DNA of 64,000 nt from HXMU1420-13 sp034669965. GTDB taxonomy: Bacteria > Bacteroidota > Rhodothermia > Balneolales > Balneolaceae. The translations under genes were made by a program, and so were the position numbers. Shown in pieces: positions 36,740-45,492 of this stretch. The notes under the pieces were generated by a model. That model was given only the letters and a program-made list of their open reading frames with translations, was not told the origin of the DNA and searched no databases. Location: contig JAXMOK010000015.1 of NCBI GenBank assembly GCA_034669965.1, positions 1 through 64,000 of the forward strand, written 5' to 3'. The first letter of the stretch is position 1. The number at the start of each line of letters is the position of its first letter.

Positions 36740-36966
36740 CAGCTAAAAACATTGTTAGACGTAATATATTGCATATATATCAAAATAAAGCTTTCAAATA
36801 GTCATCCTGAGGTTACTTCTGTAGGATCAGAAAATGGAGTATAGAGCTAGATAATAAACGTGCATATAATTCACTTTCGCTCAGAATGACTAATTATGAA
36901 GTTAGTGGAATTAGCTAGATCATGTGTATTTGATAGAAGTTACCTACACTTTAAAACTATCGGGAA

Positions 36967-37608
36967 ATGGCACTCGTCTTATCCTCGAAATCAACAAAAG
37001 AGAAAACGAAACTCTACGTTGAACATGAAATGACACACATGGAAGATGCACAACTGGTTCAGGATTTTTTGGGAGGCAATCATCAGGCTTTTAATAAGCT
37101 GATTGGTCGGTGGCAGGATCGCATTCATCACTTTGCGTACCGCTACTTTGCCAATAACGATGACGCCGCAGAAATCACCCAGAAAACCTTCATTAAAGCG
37201 TACCAAAAGCTGAATACGCTGGAAGATGCCGGTAAATTTGGATCGTGGTTGTATCGCATCGCCAATAATTTGTGTCTGGATGAATTGAAGCGGGTAGGCC
37301 GGAAGCGGGCTACATCGCTGGAAGCACTGAAAACGGCGCCACAAACCGAAACAGAGAGAGCCGCCGACAGTGCCTTAATGAGAAACGAAGCAATTGTGCT
37401 GCTACACAAAGCATTGCTTCAACTGCCAAACGATCAACGGATGGTGGTAATAATGAAAGAATATGAAGGGCTGACCTTCAGAGAAATTGCAGATTTTTTA
37501 AACGAATCGGAGAATACCATAAAATCAAGGCTGTATTACGGTCTAAAGGCTTTGAAGAAGACTTTCGATTCGTGGAATATCAACAAAGAGGTGTTTAGCT
37601 ATGACTAA
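36967..37608 (+). CDS. ECF-family RNA polymerase sigma factor
   Basis: 213-residue ECF sigma factor. Region 2 runs from QLVQDFLGGNHQAFNKLIGRW to EITQKTFIKAYQKL and WLYRIANNLCLDELKR; region 4 is LLQLPNDQRMVVIMKEYEGLTFREIADFLNESENTIKSRLYYGLKALKK. An ATG at 37030 (MTHMEDAQL) may be the true start because the first 21 residues have no counterpart in ECF factors. First gene of a three-gene operon with its likely anti-sigma factor. Confidence 0.93.
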   Translation: MALVLSSKSTKEKTKLYVEHEMTHMEDAQLVQDFLGGNHQAFNKLIGRWQDRIHHFAYRYFANNDDAAEITQKTFIKAYQKLNTLEDAGKFGSWLYRIANNLCLDELKRVGRKRATSLEALKTAPQTETERAADSALMRNEAIVLLHKALLQLPNDQRMVVIMKEYEGLTFREIADFLNESENTIKSRLYYGLKALKKTFDSWNINKEVFSYD

Positions 37609-38284
37609 AGACGAAGCACGTGAGCTTTTTATCGACTACATGTACGGTGGGCTCGATATCGACACACAACAACAACTGGAAGCATTTGTACAACAACATC
37701 CCGATTTGAAGTATGAACTTGACGGGATGATGGAAACCCGACAGGTGCTACAACAAATGCCGGTTGAATCGCCAACCGAACAATTTGTAATGATGGAACC
37801 GGAGGCGGTTAAAAACTCGTTTCGAGTGGCCATCGAAAACTTCTGGGCAGCTCTTAGTCCAAAATCTGGATTCGGCCGAGCCGGTATCGCAGTTGCCAGT
37901 TTTGTGTTTTTGTTCATCATCACCGGAAGCCTTACGAACCTGAATTTTAGTATGCAGGATGGCGAGGTTTCCCTCCGATTTGGTGAACAGCCTCCGGCGC
38001 AGGTTGGGTATAGTGCTGCTCAGGTTGAGATGATCATCAATCAGGTGCAGGCCGAAAACGCTGAATTAATGGCCGAGTTTGTGCAAGCGGCACAGGAGCA
38101 ACAAGAAACGCAGTTCCAGCAGACCTTAGCGAGTTTTGCTTCTTATTTGGATGAGCAGCGAACCTCTGACCTTGAGCTGATCGACTACAGCTTGGCCAAC
38201 CTTCAAGAAACTACCTACAATCGCTTTGTTCAAACCGATCAGGTGTTAGGCGAAATCATAGAAACTGTAAGTTATAATCAATAA
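37601..38284 (+). CDS. Membrane anti-sigma-like factor
   Basis: 227 residues. The N-terminus (EARELFIDYMYGGLDIDTQQ) has the helical sigma-binding look without zinc ligands, a single membrane helix lies at about 105-122 (GIAVASFVFLFIITGSL), and the outer part is Gln-rich and coiled-coil-like (EQQETQFQQTLASFASYL). The topology, cytoplasmic sigma-binding head, one helix and an extracytoplasmic sensor, fits an anti-sigma factor for the ECF gene it overlaps by 8 bases. Confidence 0.75.
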   Translation: MTKDEARELFIDYMYGGLDIDTQQQLEAFVQQHPDLKYELDGMMETRQVLQQMPVESPTEQFVMMEPEAVKNSFRVAIENFWAALSPKSGFGRAGIAVASFVFLFIITGSLTNLNFSMQDGEVSLRFGEQPPAQVGYSAAQVEMIINQVQAENAELMAEFVQAAQEQQETQFQQTLASFASYLDEQRTSDLELIDYSLANLQETTYNRFVQTDQVLGEIIETVSYNQ

Positions 38285-38288
38285 GACC

Positions 38289-39491
38289 ATGAAACATTTA
38301 AGAAAAACAATTCTGATCGGCTTGTTGAGCATCCTATTCGCTCCGACCTTGTCAGCACAAAATATTGATGCGAATCGCATGAACCGCGACATCCGCATAA
38401 TGGAAAATATTTTGGCGGAGCTGTTTCGAACACAAGTCGAAACGCCAACCGCAGAAACCATAATAATTGATCGGGGCGGATTTCGTCAGCGCGGAATTAG
38501 AGGCACCTACTTGAATGGATATGGCATCATTTTTATGATTAATCGCGAAGACCCTTTTGCACCAAAAATGCACATGTCTCGCCAAGGAAATTTTAACTTT
38601 TATTTTGATTCGGATACTGAAACTGGGGGGACATCAAAAGAAGTAGACGAAACAACAATAAAACGTAGAATCACTGAGTTTTTGATGGATTATGCATCAA
38701 CCATAGGTCAATTAGAAGACGACGAGCAAGTGATGGTAATTTATGGAGCAAATACCGGAGGTGGTGTTTCATTGGCGAGGTATCGAGTAGCATTAAACGG
38801 CGACTTTATTGATGAGGAACCGGCTAAAGTTTTACCTGTAATTTCAGGTTCAGTGAACGTTAAAGACTTGAAAGAATACCGACGAGGTGGTTTAAACGAA
38901 GGAAAAATGAAAGAACGAATTACTTTTGCAACAAGCGAGGGTAAGGAATACATGGATTTAAAAGTGATGGGAAACATTTTTGAAACGGCTTTCGATGAAT
39001 CAAATAACGGATTTAGAATGTCGGGCAAACCAAACTACTTATTGCTAGATAACTTTGGTGCTATTTTTAGTTTTGATACGCGCTACTCAGATCGTGATGG
39101 TGTATTTAGAGTTTTAAACAACTCACGAATAGTGCTTCAGAATCTGAGAAGAGATCAACAGCGAGCTACAGGCGTGGTAAGAAATAATCTTTCGGAAGAA
39201 GAACTGGAAGAAATGGAAACCACTCAAGAGGAAATTAAAAAGAAGATCATTGATGCGTATGGTAAAATGATGTCGAATGTATCGGAATATTTGGTTGATT
39301 ATGGGCGCACATTGAGCTCGGTTGATTCTGATCAGCATATTTTAATCAGCATGAAAGTTTCTGCTTCAGGGATAGAGGAAATTCCGGAACGAGTGGATGT
39401 TCAGATAAAGAAATCTGTGCTCGAGGATTTAGATCGCGGACGTATTATCCGAGATGAGGCGATTAAATCGGTATCGGTTACCGAATATTAA
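38289..39491 (+). CDS. Exported protein of the ECF operon, function unknown
   Basis: 400 residues with a signal peptide (residues 1-23, ending LSAQN). No recognised domain; the mature part is basic and mixed alpha/beta, with a repeated theme of DYASTIGQLEDDEQVMVIYG and DYGRTLSSVDSDQHILISM in its two halves, suggesting an internal duplication. It starts 4 bases after the anti-sigma gene, so it may be the effector or sensor of this stress response. Confidence 0.7.
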   Translation: MKHLRKTILIGLLSILFAPTLSAQNIDANRMNRDIRIMENILAELFRTQVETPTAETIIIDRGGFRQRGIRGTYLNGYGIIFMINREDPFAPKMHMSRQGNFNFYFDSDTETGGTSKEVDETTIKRRITEFLMDYASTIGQLEDDEQVMVIYGANTGGGVSLARYRVALNGDFIDEEPAKVLPVISGSVNVKDLKEYRRGGLNEGKMKERITFATSEGKEYMDLKVMGNIFETAFDESNNGFRMSGKPNYLLLDNFGAIFSFDTRYSDRDGVFRVLNNSRIVLQNLRRDQQRATGVVRNNLSEEELEEMETTQEEIKKKIIDAYGKMMSNVSEYLVDYGRTLSSVDSDQHILISMKVSASGIEEIPERVDVQIKKSVLEDLDRGRIIRDEAIKSVSVTEY

Positions 39492-39509
39492 TACCGCGAA
39501 AAATTGATA

Positions 39510-39537
39510 GTAGGGTCAAATCATGATTTGACCCTAC
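39510..39537. terminator. Perfect 28-base palindrome between convergent genes
   Basis: GTAGGGTCAAATCATGATTTGACCCTAC is self-complementary over its full length (given here in two parts: GTAGGGTCAAATCA and TGATTTGACCCTAC). It sits between the end of the ECF operon and the convergent aat gene. A related GGGTCAA...TTGACC text recurs at 43137-43190. Confidence 0.65.
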
Positions 39538-39538
39538 A

Positions 39539-40126
39539 TTAAAATTTAAACGCACAAGAAGTTTTCATCGCATCGGCTAATTTTAGGAGATACTCCTCAG
39601 CCGGAATTTCGATGCAACCGAATGTATTTCCTAAATGCTCGGTGTAATATTGGGCATCCCAAAGCGTAAAGCCATTATTCTGTAAGATCTGATGCAGATA
39701 GTACATAGCAACTTTATCTGCTTCAGGATAATATTTAAACATACTTTCGGCAAAAAAAGCGCCTTTTACGTGTACTCCATACACGCCCCCAACTAATTTT
39801 TCTTCCACATACACTTCAATACTATGGGCGTGCCCCAAGTTGAATAGGTTTTCAAACGAATTGATGATCAAATCGTTAATCCACGTATCCTCTCGATCTG
39901 CACAACATTCTACAGTTTTGCGGAATTGAGTGTCAACTTTAACCGAAAAGGTTGGTTTTCTTACTAAACGCCGGAGATTGTTGGAGACATGAAATGAGTC
40001 TATCGGAATCACTCCTCTAAGGTCGGATGTATACCATTCGATTTCATTAGAGTCGCGTGAGTCGCCCATCGGGAAAAACCCTTTTGAATAGGCGTCAAGT
40101 ATGGTATCTGGGTGGATTATTTGCAC
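39539..40126 (-). CDS. aat: Leucyl/phenylalanyl-tRNA-protein transferase
   Basis: 195-residue Aat, which adds Leu or Phe to N-termini with basic residues and feeds the N-end rule pathway to ClpS/ClpAP. Signature segments: YSKGFFPMGD, IEWYTSDLRGVIPID, GHAHSIEVY, GGVYGVHVKGAFFAESMF and LWDAQYYTEHLGNTFGCIEI. Complete. Upstream lies a heptamer array and an S23-type gene. Confidence 0.94.
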   Translation of the reverse strand: MQIIHPDTILDAYSKGFFPMGDSRDSNEIEWYTSDLRGVIPIDSFHVSNNLRRLVRKPTFSVKVDTQFRKTVECCADREDTWINDLIINSFENLFNLGHAHSIEVYVEEKLVGGVYGVHVKGAFFAESMFKYYPEADKVAMYYLHQILQNNGFTLWDAQYYTEHLGNTFGCIEIPAEEYLLKLADAMKTSCAFKF

Positions 40127-40131
40127 AAGTT

Positions 40132-40197
40132 AGGTGTGAGGTGTGAGGTGTGAGGTGTGAGGAGTGAGGTGTGAGACGTGAGAAATGAGGAGTGAGA
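40132..40197. repeat. Heptamer array between aat and the S23 gene
   Basis: Nine 7-base steps on the plus strand, mostly AGGTGTG with decay to AGGAGTG, AGACGTG and AGAAATG. The matching words CTCATAC, CTCACAC, CTCAAAT occur at 40555-40575 on the other side of the S23 gene, in inverted orientation. Confidence 0.85.
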
Positions 40198-40205
40198 AAC
40201 ACATA

Positions 40206-40559
40206 CTATTTATTAAATCTTTGGGCATATGTATAGATCATTTTTTGGATTTCAATGATTTCAGCATCAATTTTACTAGTAGTTGATTGATCAACAAACT
40301 TCAATTTTGCCGAAATGATCAATTGTGTCTGCAATTCATATAAAGAACCATAAGCGATATCTAAAAATCGTTTAAACTCTTTATCGGAACTTCTACCAGC
40401 ACCTTCGGCGATATTAGATGGAACTGAGACTGAAGCCCGCCGCATTTGAGAAATCAGTCCAAATTTTTCCTCCGGTGGAAACGTAGTTGTTATTTGATAA
40501 ATAGAAGTTGCCAGCTCCACCGAGCGCTCCCAAATTTTTAGGTCTTTATATTTCCTCAT
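40206..40559 (-). CDS. S23/four-helix-bundle protein (avd-like)
   Basis: 117-residue four-helix bundle of the 23S-intervening-sequence protein family: KYKDLKIWERSVELATSIYQIT, then GLISQMRRASVSVPSNIAEGAGRSS and YELQTQLIISAKL are the family signatures. Members occur inside 23S rRNA intervening sequences, beside diversity-generating retroelements (Avd) and as free-standing genes, as here. The start codon lies within a heptamer word, and matching inverted heptamers occur on both sides, so the gene may move as a small cassette. No rRNA gene is nearby. Confidence 0.85.
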   Translation of the reverse strand: MRKYKDLKIWERSVELATSIYQITTTFPPEEKFGLISQMRRASVSVPSNIAEGAGRSSDKEFKRFLDIAYGSLYELQTQLIISAKLKFVDQSTTSKIDAEIIEIQKMIYTYAQRFNK

Positions 40560-40581
40560 ACCTCACACCTCAAATCTATTT

Positions 40582-42999
40582 TCAATAATCACAAAACATC
40601 AAGAAATCTCCAGAGCCAATTGGTGAACCCGGAGGAGGAGAAAGTGTTCTTGGCGATTCGAACTCAGCCGGATCGTCTAAATAACTATCAATCATCATGG
40701 CGGCTTGTTGAGCGATCACATCATCGTCGCGGTCTTCTAACAGTTCCATCAATTCTGATAGTTTACCGAACACAATTGCTTTGGTTAGCGGGTTCGTTTG
40801 GTTTGATGCATGCAACTCAATCATATTTACAACCATCAAATGATTCACCACTTTTTGAATGGCATCATGATAATCGTCACCCAAACGACTACCCCAAGTA
40901 CGATCTATCGTTTTGTCGATCATTTCTTCCAGCCCGAGGTTGTTATCACGCACGTTTTGTTCAACCAATCGGTTTGCTCTTTGGGGATGAAACATCAAAC
41001 CCAAAGTCGCATCGGCAGCGGTTTGCGCTATCGAAAGTGCATCTAACGTAGGACCGGTGTTGCCGCTAAATAATTCACGGGAGTTACGCATTCCTGCCGG
41101 ACGTGGTGGAATTAGTTCTAACAGGTTCTCTGGCAATGCTAAAGCTTCGGGCTCGATGGTTGAAAGCATCACTTCTAAAGCTCGACGTTGTGTTCTCGCG
41201 TCTACAATGCTCATGTTAGGCTGATTGTCGCCCTTTAATTTGTAATAGTAATCTACCCCACCAATCAACTTAACAGTGCCTTCCAGCTGGTAACGATGGA
41301 ACAAGTAAATCGGCACCAACACATCTTCAAGCTTACTCATGGCGGTTCCTGCCGGGATGTTCGCTTTCCCAAAATTGTTAAGAGCAATTTCACGCACTTC
41401 TAAAATATGGCGCATTTGAGCTACCGGATCAGAACCGTATTCCCATAAATGTGCAAATGGATGTGCACCACCTTGCGGACGCGCATCCGAATCCGAAATA
41501 TATTTCAAACCTTCAGAGTGTGCATTTTCTAAAATCTCATTCAATGCTTCGGCTTCATCCACACCATCGGGGAAATCTTGATAACCAAACGCGATGGTCA
41601 CCTTATCCCAATCACCCATGCCGGTATCGTAGGCATCACTTAAGTCGAGCTCACCGTTTTTGATATCCACTTTAGGATGCGGATAATCCATCACCGAAGC
41701 TCGATCGTTTACACTGGCCGCAAAGTTGTGATAAATGCCAAGTGTATGCCCGATTTCGTGTGCAGAAAGCTGACGAATACGAGCCAATGCCATTTCCATC
41801 ATGCGCGGATCTTCCTCTGCTCCATCTTCAAAAGGAGCGAGCAATCCCGTGGCAATCATATAATCTTGGCGTACACGCAGCGAGCCAAGCAACACATTGC
41901 CTTTGATGATTTCGCCCGTACGTGGATCAACCACCGAACCACCATACGACCAGCCACGTGTTGAGCGATGCACCCAATTAATCACGTTGTAGCGAATATC
42001 GAGAGGATGTGCATCGTCGGGCAGTACGCGTACCTGAAAAGCATCTTTGTATCCAATAGCCTCAAAAGCTTCGTTCCACCAACGGGCGCCATCCAGCAAA
42101 GCAGATCGCACCGGCTCGGGCGTTCCGTTATCCAAATAATAAATGATGGGCTCCACCGCCTCGCTGATTTCCGCTTCCGGATTTTTCTTTTCCAAACGAT
42201 GACGGTTGATGTACTGAATCAACATGGGTTCATCGATAAGCGACGCATAATCCATAAAAGATGTTGGGTAGAAACCACCGCGCGGATCGTACATGCGAGG
42301 CTCGTAATTATCATCGGGAAGCTCAACAAAGGAATGATGTTGACGAACGGTAATACTGGTTGGGGATGGTACTACCGAGCGCACTTGTCCGCCCGGATTG
42401 CTGCCCGCAAAGGTTAACATGGTTTCGAATTCGGTATTTTTGGGGAAGTTAAACGTGCCTTCTTCGTAAATGGTAGAGCGGTTTTTATCGAGCGAATAAT
42501 TGCCTTCACCACGCCCTCGAAGTCGACCGATGACATCGTGTGCATCGCGAATTAAAAACGGCGTAAGATCGATCAAATAAGAGCCGTTGGAAGAGGCTTC
42601 GATCTTAAATGCTGCCAACACAGAAGATGCGAATGCCTCGCGAACTGATTTCTTTTCGAGTTCATTGTCGGAGCGGGCGATGTAATTCAAGTTTGGTTGA
42701 ATCAAGAATAGCTTTGGGCCACGTTTTTCAAAATAAACTACTCGTTGCCCACCTTGTTGACTCCGATCCAGCCCGATGTCGTTCGAGCCAACTCCCGCTG
42801 CCAGATAATTGGCGTATAGAAATTCGAAATTAAGCTTGTCTACTTCTAACCAAAGCGTGGCTTCGTTGTCGTCGTAAAAATAATCGAAGAAACCCTCGGT
42901 TTTGGTTAGACCATCGGTTTTTTCGGCGATGGATGGAGTTTGTGCCCAGAGATTGGTGGTGAAAAGGATCCCAAAAAGGAAAACGGTGATTCGTTTCAT
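40582..42999 (-). CDS. Exported zinc-dependent metalloprotease (DUF5117/DUF4953 type)
   Basis: 805 residues with a signal peptide (residues 1-19). The DUF5117 region (about 70-280) precedes the zinc site LSAHEIGHTLGIYHNFAAS near residue 412-430, with HExxHxxGxxH giving three His ligands and the catalytic Glu; the long C-terminal DUF4953-like part ends in a proline-rich tail. The family is common in Bacteroidota and its members are probably envelope or secreted proteases. No propeptide is obvious. Single gene. Confidence 0.9.
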   Translation of the reverse strand: MKRITVFLFGILFTTNLWAQTPSIAEKTDGLTKTEGFFDYFYDDNEATLWLEVDKLNFEFLYANYLAAGVGSNDIGLDRSQQGGQRVVYFEKRGPKLFLIQPNLNYIARSDNELEKKSVREAFASSVLAAFKIEASSNGSYLIDLTPFLIRDAHDVIGRLRGRGEGNYSLDKNRSTIYEEGTFNFPKNTEFETMLTFAGSNPGGQVRSVVPSPTSITVRQHHSFVELPDDNYEPRMYDPRGGFYPTSFMDYASLIDEPMLIQYINRHRLEKKNPEAEISEAVEPIIYYLDNGTPEPVRSALLDGARWWNEAFEAIGYKDAFQVRVLPDDAHPLDIRYNVINWVHRSTRGWSYGGSVVDPRTGEIIKGNVLLGSLRVRQDYMIATGLLAPFEDGAEEDPRMMEMALARIRQLSAHEIGHTLGIYHNFAASVNDRASVMDYPHPKVDIKNGELDLSDAYDTGMGDWDKVTIAFGYQDFPDGVDEAEALNEILENAHSEGLKYISDSDARPQGGAHPFAHLWEYGSDPVAQMRHILEVREIALNNFGKANIPAGTAMSKLEDVLVPIYLFHRYQLEGTVKLIGGVDYYYKLKGDNQPNMSIVDARTQRRALEVMLSTIEPEALALPENLLELIPPRPAGMRNSRELFSGNTGPTLDALSIAQTAADATLGLMFHPQRANRLVEQNVRDNNLGLEEMIDKTIDRTWGSRLGDDYHDAIQKVVNHLMVVNMIELHASNQTNPLTKAIVFGKLSELMELLEDRDDDVIAQQAAMMIDSYLDDPAEFESPRTLSPPPGSPIGSGDFLMFCDY

Positions 43000-43139
43000 G
43001 ATTCGCAGGTATTGTTGCAGATTTGTTGATGCGATAAGAAAGCAGATTCCGCAATGAGTTGAAACGGTTGTTTGGGATTTTTACAAGTTGTGTGGTGATA
43101 TTACTGTGGTAATTGTTTTCCGGTTAATTCCCGTTGGGT

Positions 43140-43153
43140 CAATTCATGAATTG
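43140..43153. repeat. Palindrome CAATTCATGAATTG in an otherwise empty spacer
   Basis: Perfect 14-base palindrome flanked by GGGT and TCC, followed by a further ATTGTCC and, inverted, GGATTGACCC (43181-43190). The text is related to the palindrome at 39510. The spacer 43000-43278 shows no gene. Confidence 0.5.
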
Positions 43154-43278
43154 TCCTTACGGGAATTGTCCATACGAATTTGGATTGACCCTAAGAACTT
43201 GTGATAGATAAAAATTGAACGAGATAGAATGATTACCGATGTTCAAAGGCAAAAAGTTGTCTAACCAATCAATGTATC

Positions 43279-43746
43279 ATGGGCATTTTTGATAAGGTAA
43301 AATCAATAGCTAGAAAGCTAACAGGCAGTTCTGCCAAAGTGTTTGTGGATTGTGATCCCATCAAATTTGGAGAGCCCTTTGAGGTACGCATCAAAGCTGA
43401 AATTAAAGACGAGAATATACGTATTGATCGTGTGTATCTAAATGTGGTAGGAACGGAATTAGTGAATGCTCAAACTTCAGATCAAGTGCAAAACAGCGAT
43501 GGAAGTACTCGTAGCCAGACCAGGACGGTAGAATTAAGCCACGAAACCTATAAAGATGAAATCACGGTGAAAGGGGCTTCGAATTTGGTAGCCAATCAAA
43601 CCTATGATTGGAAGATTCAGGTGGAAATACCTGAAGGCTCGCCCCCAATTTATCATGGGTTTAATGCTCGACACGGTTATTATGTACGAGCAGGATTAGA
43701 CATGAGTGGTAACGATCCCGATTCGGGTTGGGTGGAGTTAAAATGA
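43279..43746 (+). CDS. Arrestin-like/SpoOM-family protein
   Basis: 155-residue protein with an N-terminal helix (GIFDKVKSIARKLTGSSAKVFVDCD) followed by beta strands of arrestin type: KFGEPFEVRIKAEI, RIDRVYLNVVG, and later YDWKIQVEIPEGSPPIYHGFNARHGYYVRAGLDM, close to the SpoOM (Spo0M) pattern in which an N-terminal arrestin-like fold is found. Role in this organism unknown. Monocistronic, followed by the third mosaic repeat spacer. Confidence 0.7.
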   Translation: MGIFDKVKSIARKLTGSSAKVFVDCDPIKFGEPFEVRIKAEIKDENIRIDRVYLNVVGTELVNAQTSDQVQNSDGSTRSQTRTVELSHETYKDEITVKGASNLVANQTYDWKIQVEIPEGSPPIYHGFNARHGYYVRAGLDMSGNDPDSGWVELK

Positions 43747-44522
43747 GTTTTTGCACCGGGTAATTCGTCACAAAATCACAGAATATTTTCGCCACTAAAG
43801 CACTAAACCACGAAATATCAATTAAGTCATTCCTGCGAAAGCAGGAATCTCAAACTCAGATTGCAAAGCACTTTGTTTCGCAGGGTTAAAACCCTTGCTT
43901 GTTTATGTTCGATGCAGTACAGGTTAACTTGCCACGGAAACACTAAATCACGAAAAATAATAGGTTTGTCTTTTCGAGTGAGCGCATGCGAAAGAGAAAT
44001 TTAACGAGCGCTTTAAAATCCACACTTTTGGATCCTGAATCTGATTCATTGGGAGAACGCCAATAGCGTTGTTAGGAAAAAAACAGACAGATCGAGGTAA
44101 TGACTAGCTCTTTAGATCTCTCACTTTGTTCGAGATGACAAAAAGTGAATATTCTCAAGCGAAGTGCCTTTGCCACTGGGATGACTTTGGCGAGTCATTC
44201 GCTTTTTTTAGACACGGAAGCACAAAACCACGAAATGAGATTTATCAAGCGAAGTACTTTAATGCTTCGCGATTACAGCATAATAATCACAAAAACACAG
44301 CTTTGTCTTTTCGAGTGAGCGCATGCGAAAGAGAAATCTAACGAGTGATTTAACACCCACATTTTTAGAACTCTCCATATGAATCGGATGAGCGCCAATA
44401 GCGTTGTTAGGAAAAAAACAGACAGATCGAGGTAATGACTAGCTCTTTAGATCTCTCACTGCGTTCGAGATGACAAAAAGTGAATTAATAATGGTTTACC
44501 AGGCAAATTGAAGATAGACTTT
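43747..44522. repeat. Mosaic repeat spacer (REP-like modules), third copy, inverted
   Basis: No gene is seen. It starts with octamer-like CACTAAAG, CACTAAAC, CACGAAAT steps (about 43793-43816), then carries the modules of the other spacers inverted: ATTCCTGC-type hairpin 43826-43849, CGCATGCG block 43972-44014 and 44309-44347, and the AGATCTCTCACT-GTTCGAGATGACA word at 44114-44140 and 44449-44475. A phrase around 44046-44110 recurs at 44390-44450, so two copies lie in tandem. Confidence 0.7.
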
Positions 44523-44634
44523 GTGCCTCAGTGCCTCAGTGCCTCAGTGCCTCAGTGCCTCAGTGCCTCAGTGCCTCAGTGCCTCTGTAACTCTGTAACT
44601 CTGTGCCTTTGCTCCTTTGCTCCTTTGCCCCTTC
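44523..44634. repeat. Octamer array of 14 units at the 3' end of the GH5 pseudogene
   Basis: Exact 8-base steps: GTGCCTCA seven times, GTGCCTCT, GTAACTCT twice, GTGCCTTT, GCTCCTTT twice, GCCCCTTC. Six bases separate it from the pseudogene stop at 44641. In the sense of that gene the units read TGAGGCAC, AGAGTTAC, AAAGGAGC, the same words as at 28095 and 29580. Confidence 0.92.
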
Positions 44635-44640
44635 TTCAAA

Positions 44641-45287
44641 CTACTCAGTATTAACCAACGCATTCAAAAGCTCCATGTCCCAAGCCCCGGTGTTTGCGTT
44701 ATAGATTCCAAATCCGGAAGCGAACTCCCAATAATGGTAGCTCATATTGTTTTCGAGGGCAAAATGGACAATGGCTTCGGTCCATCGGGCTCATTCAGAA
44801 TTTCGAAAAGCACTTCTTTAGGTTGATCTTTATAACGATTAGAAATCTGCGTCCATATCGACAAAAACTTATCTCGTTCTTGCACAGGTTGCTCAAAAAT
44901 TTCTTCGTAATGATGGATGTTTATAATCACCATCAAATCGTTTTCAAGCGCTTGGTCGATCGCCCAATCAACGCGGGCAAAAAAGGTTTCGTCGATGGTA
45001 AATGGAGCCTCAGAAGATGTATGAGCACTCCACCGAATCGGAATACGAACACTGCTGAATCCGGCGGCTTTAACTAGGTCAAAAAACTCTGATTCCAACG
45101 TTACCCCCCACTCGCCTTCATTGGGTGCTTCCAGTGCATTGCCGAGATTTATTCCACGGCCTAAAGCAGCATTTTGTTCGAATGGGTTAAGCGGATCAGG
45201 GATGCCTTTCGGTTCGCTAGATGTAGATCCTGAACAAGCGGTTAGCAACAATCCTGCTATGAGGAAGAAGAAAATTGTAGACTTCAT
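44641..45287 (-). pseudogene. GH5 cellulase pseudogene with an internal deletion
   Basis: The N-terminal part is a GH5 endoglucanase lipoprotein: lipobox LLLTACSG, then RGINLGNALEAPNEGEWG, FSSVRIPIRWSAH and FEILNEPDG, where the catalytic acid/base Glu lies. The frame then runs out at TGA (PSKTI). In another frame directly after comes the family's own C-terminus, ARWTEAIVHFALENNM, then YHYWEFASGFGIYN and ELLNALVNTE, stop 44641. The whole stretch from the first catalytic Glu to the last third, including the nucleophile Glu, is missing. The junction is around 44790. Confidence 0.85.
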
Positions 45288-45357
45288 GATTTGAACGAGT
45301 GTGTGATTTCTTGTAATTACACAAATCCATCAAAAAAAGCTCAGTATTTCTACTAAG

Positions 45358-45487
45358 CCCAAACTAGTTTAAGCGTCCGCTTGGACCAAATAGAACTTAT
45401 AGACCATGTGATTGCTTACATCGAATAAAGTCTATAAAAATAATCAGCCTTTCATTTATGCACCAGCGGATGCTGTCGCTAGATAGG
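45358..45487. repeat. Palindromic ~130-bp intergenic element, copy 1
   Basis: Ends carry AAGCGTCCGCTTGG (45371-45384) and, inverted, CCAGCGGATGCTG (45463-45475), then TCGCTAGATAGG. About 127-130 bases long and very similar to 46073-46199. The middle shares AAATAGAACTTAT and CATCGAATAAAGT. The last bases fall 5 bases from the stop of the next gene. Confidence 0.85.
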
Positions 45488-45492
45488 TTAAA

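Noticed and set aside
36740..36966. A possible small gene before the first ECF sigma factor.
   Set aside because: Only short frames and the imperfect hairpin ATCCTGAGG...AGGAT; nothing to support a gene.
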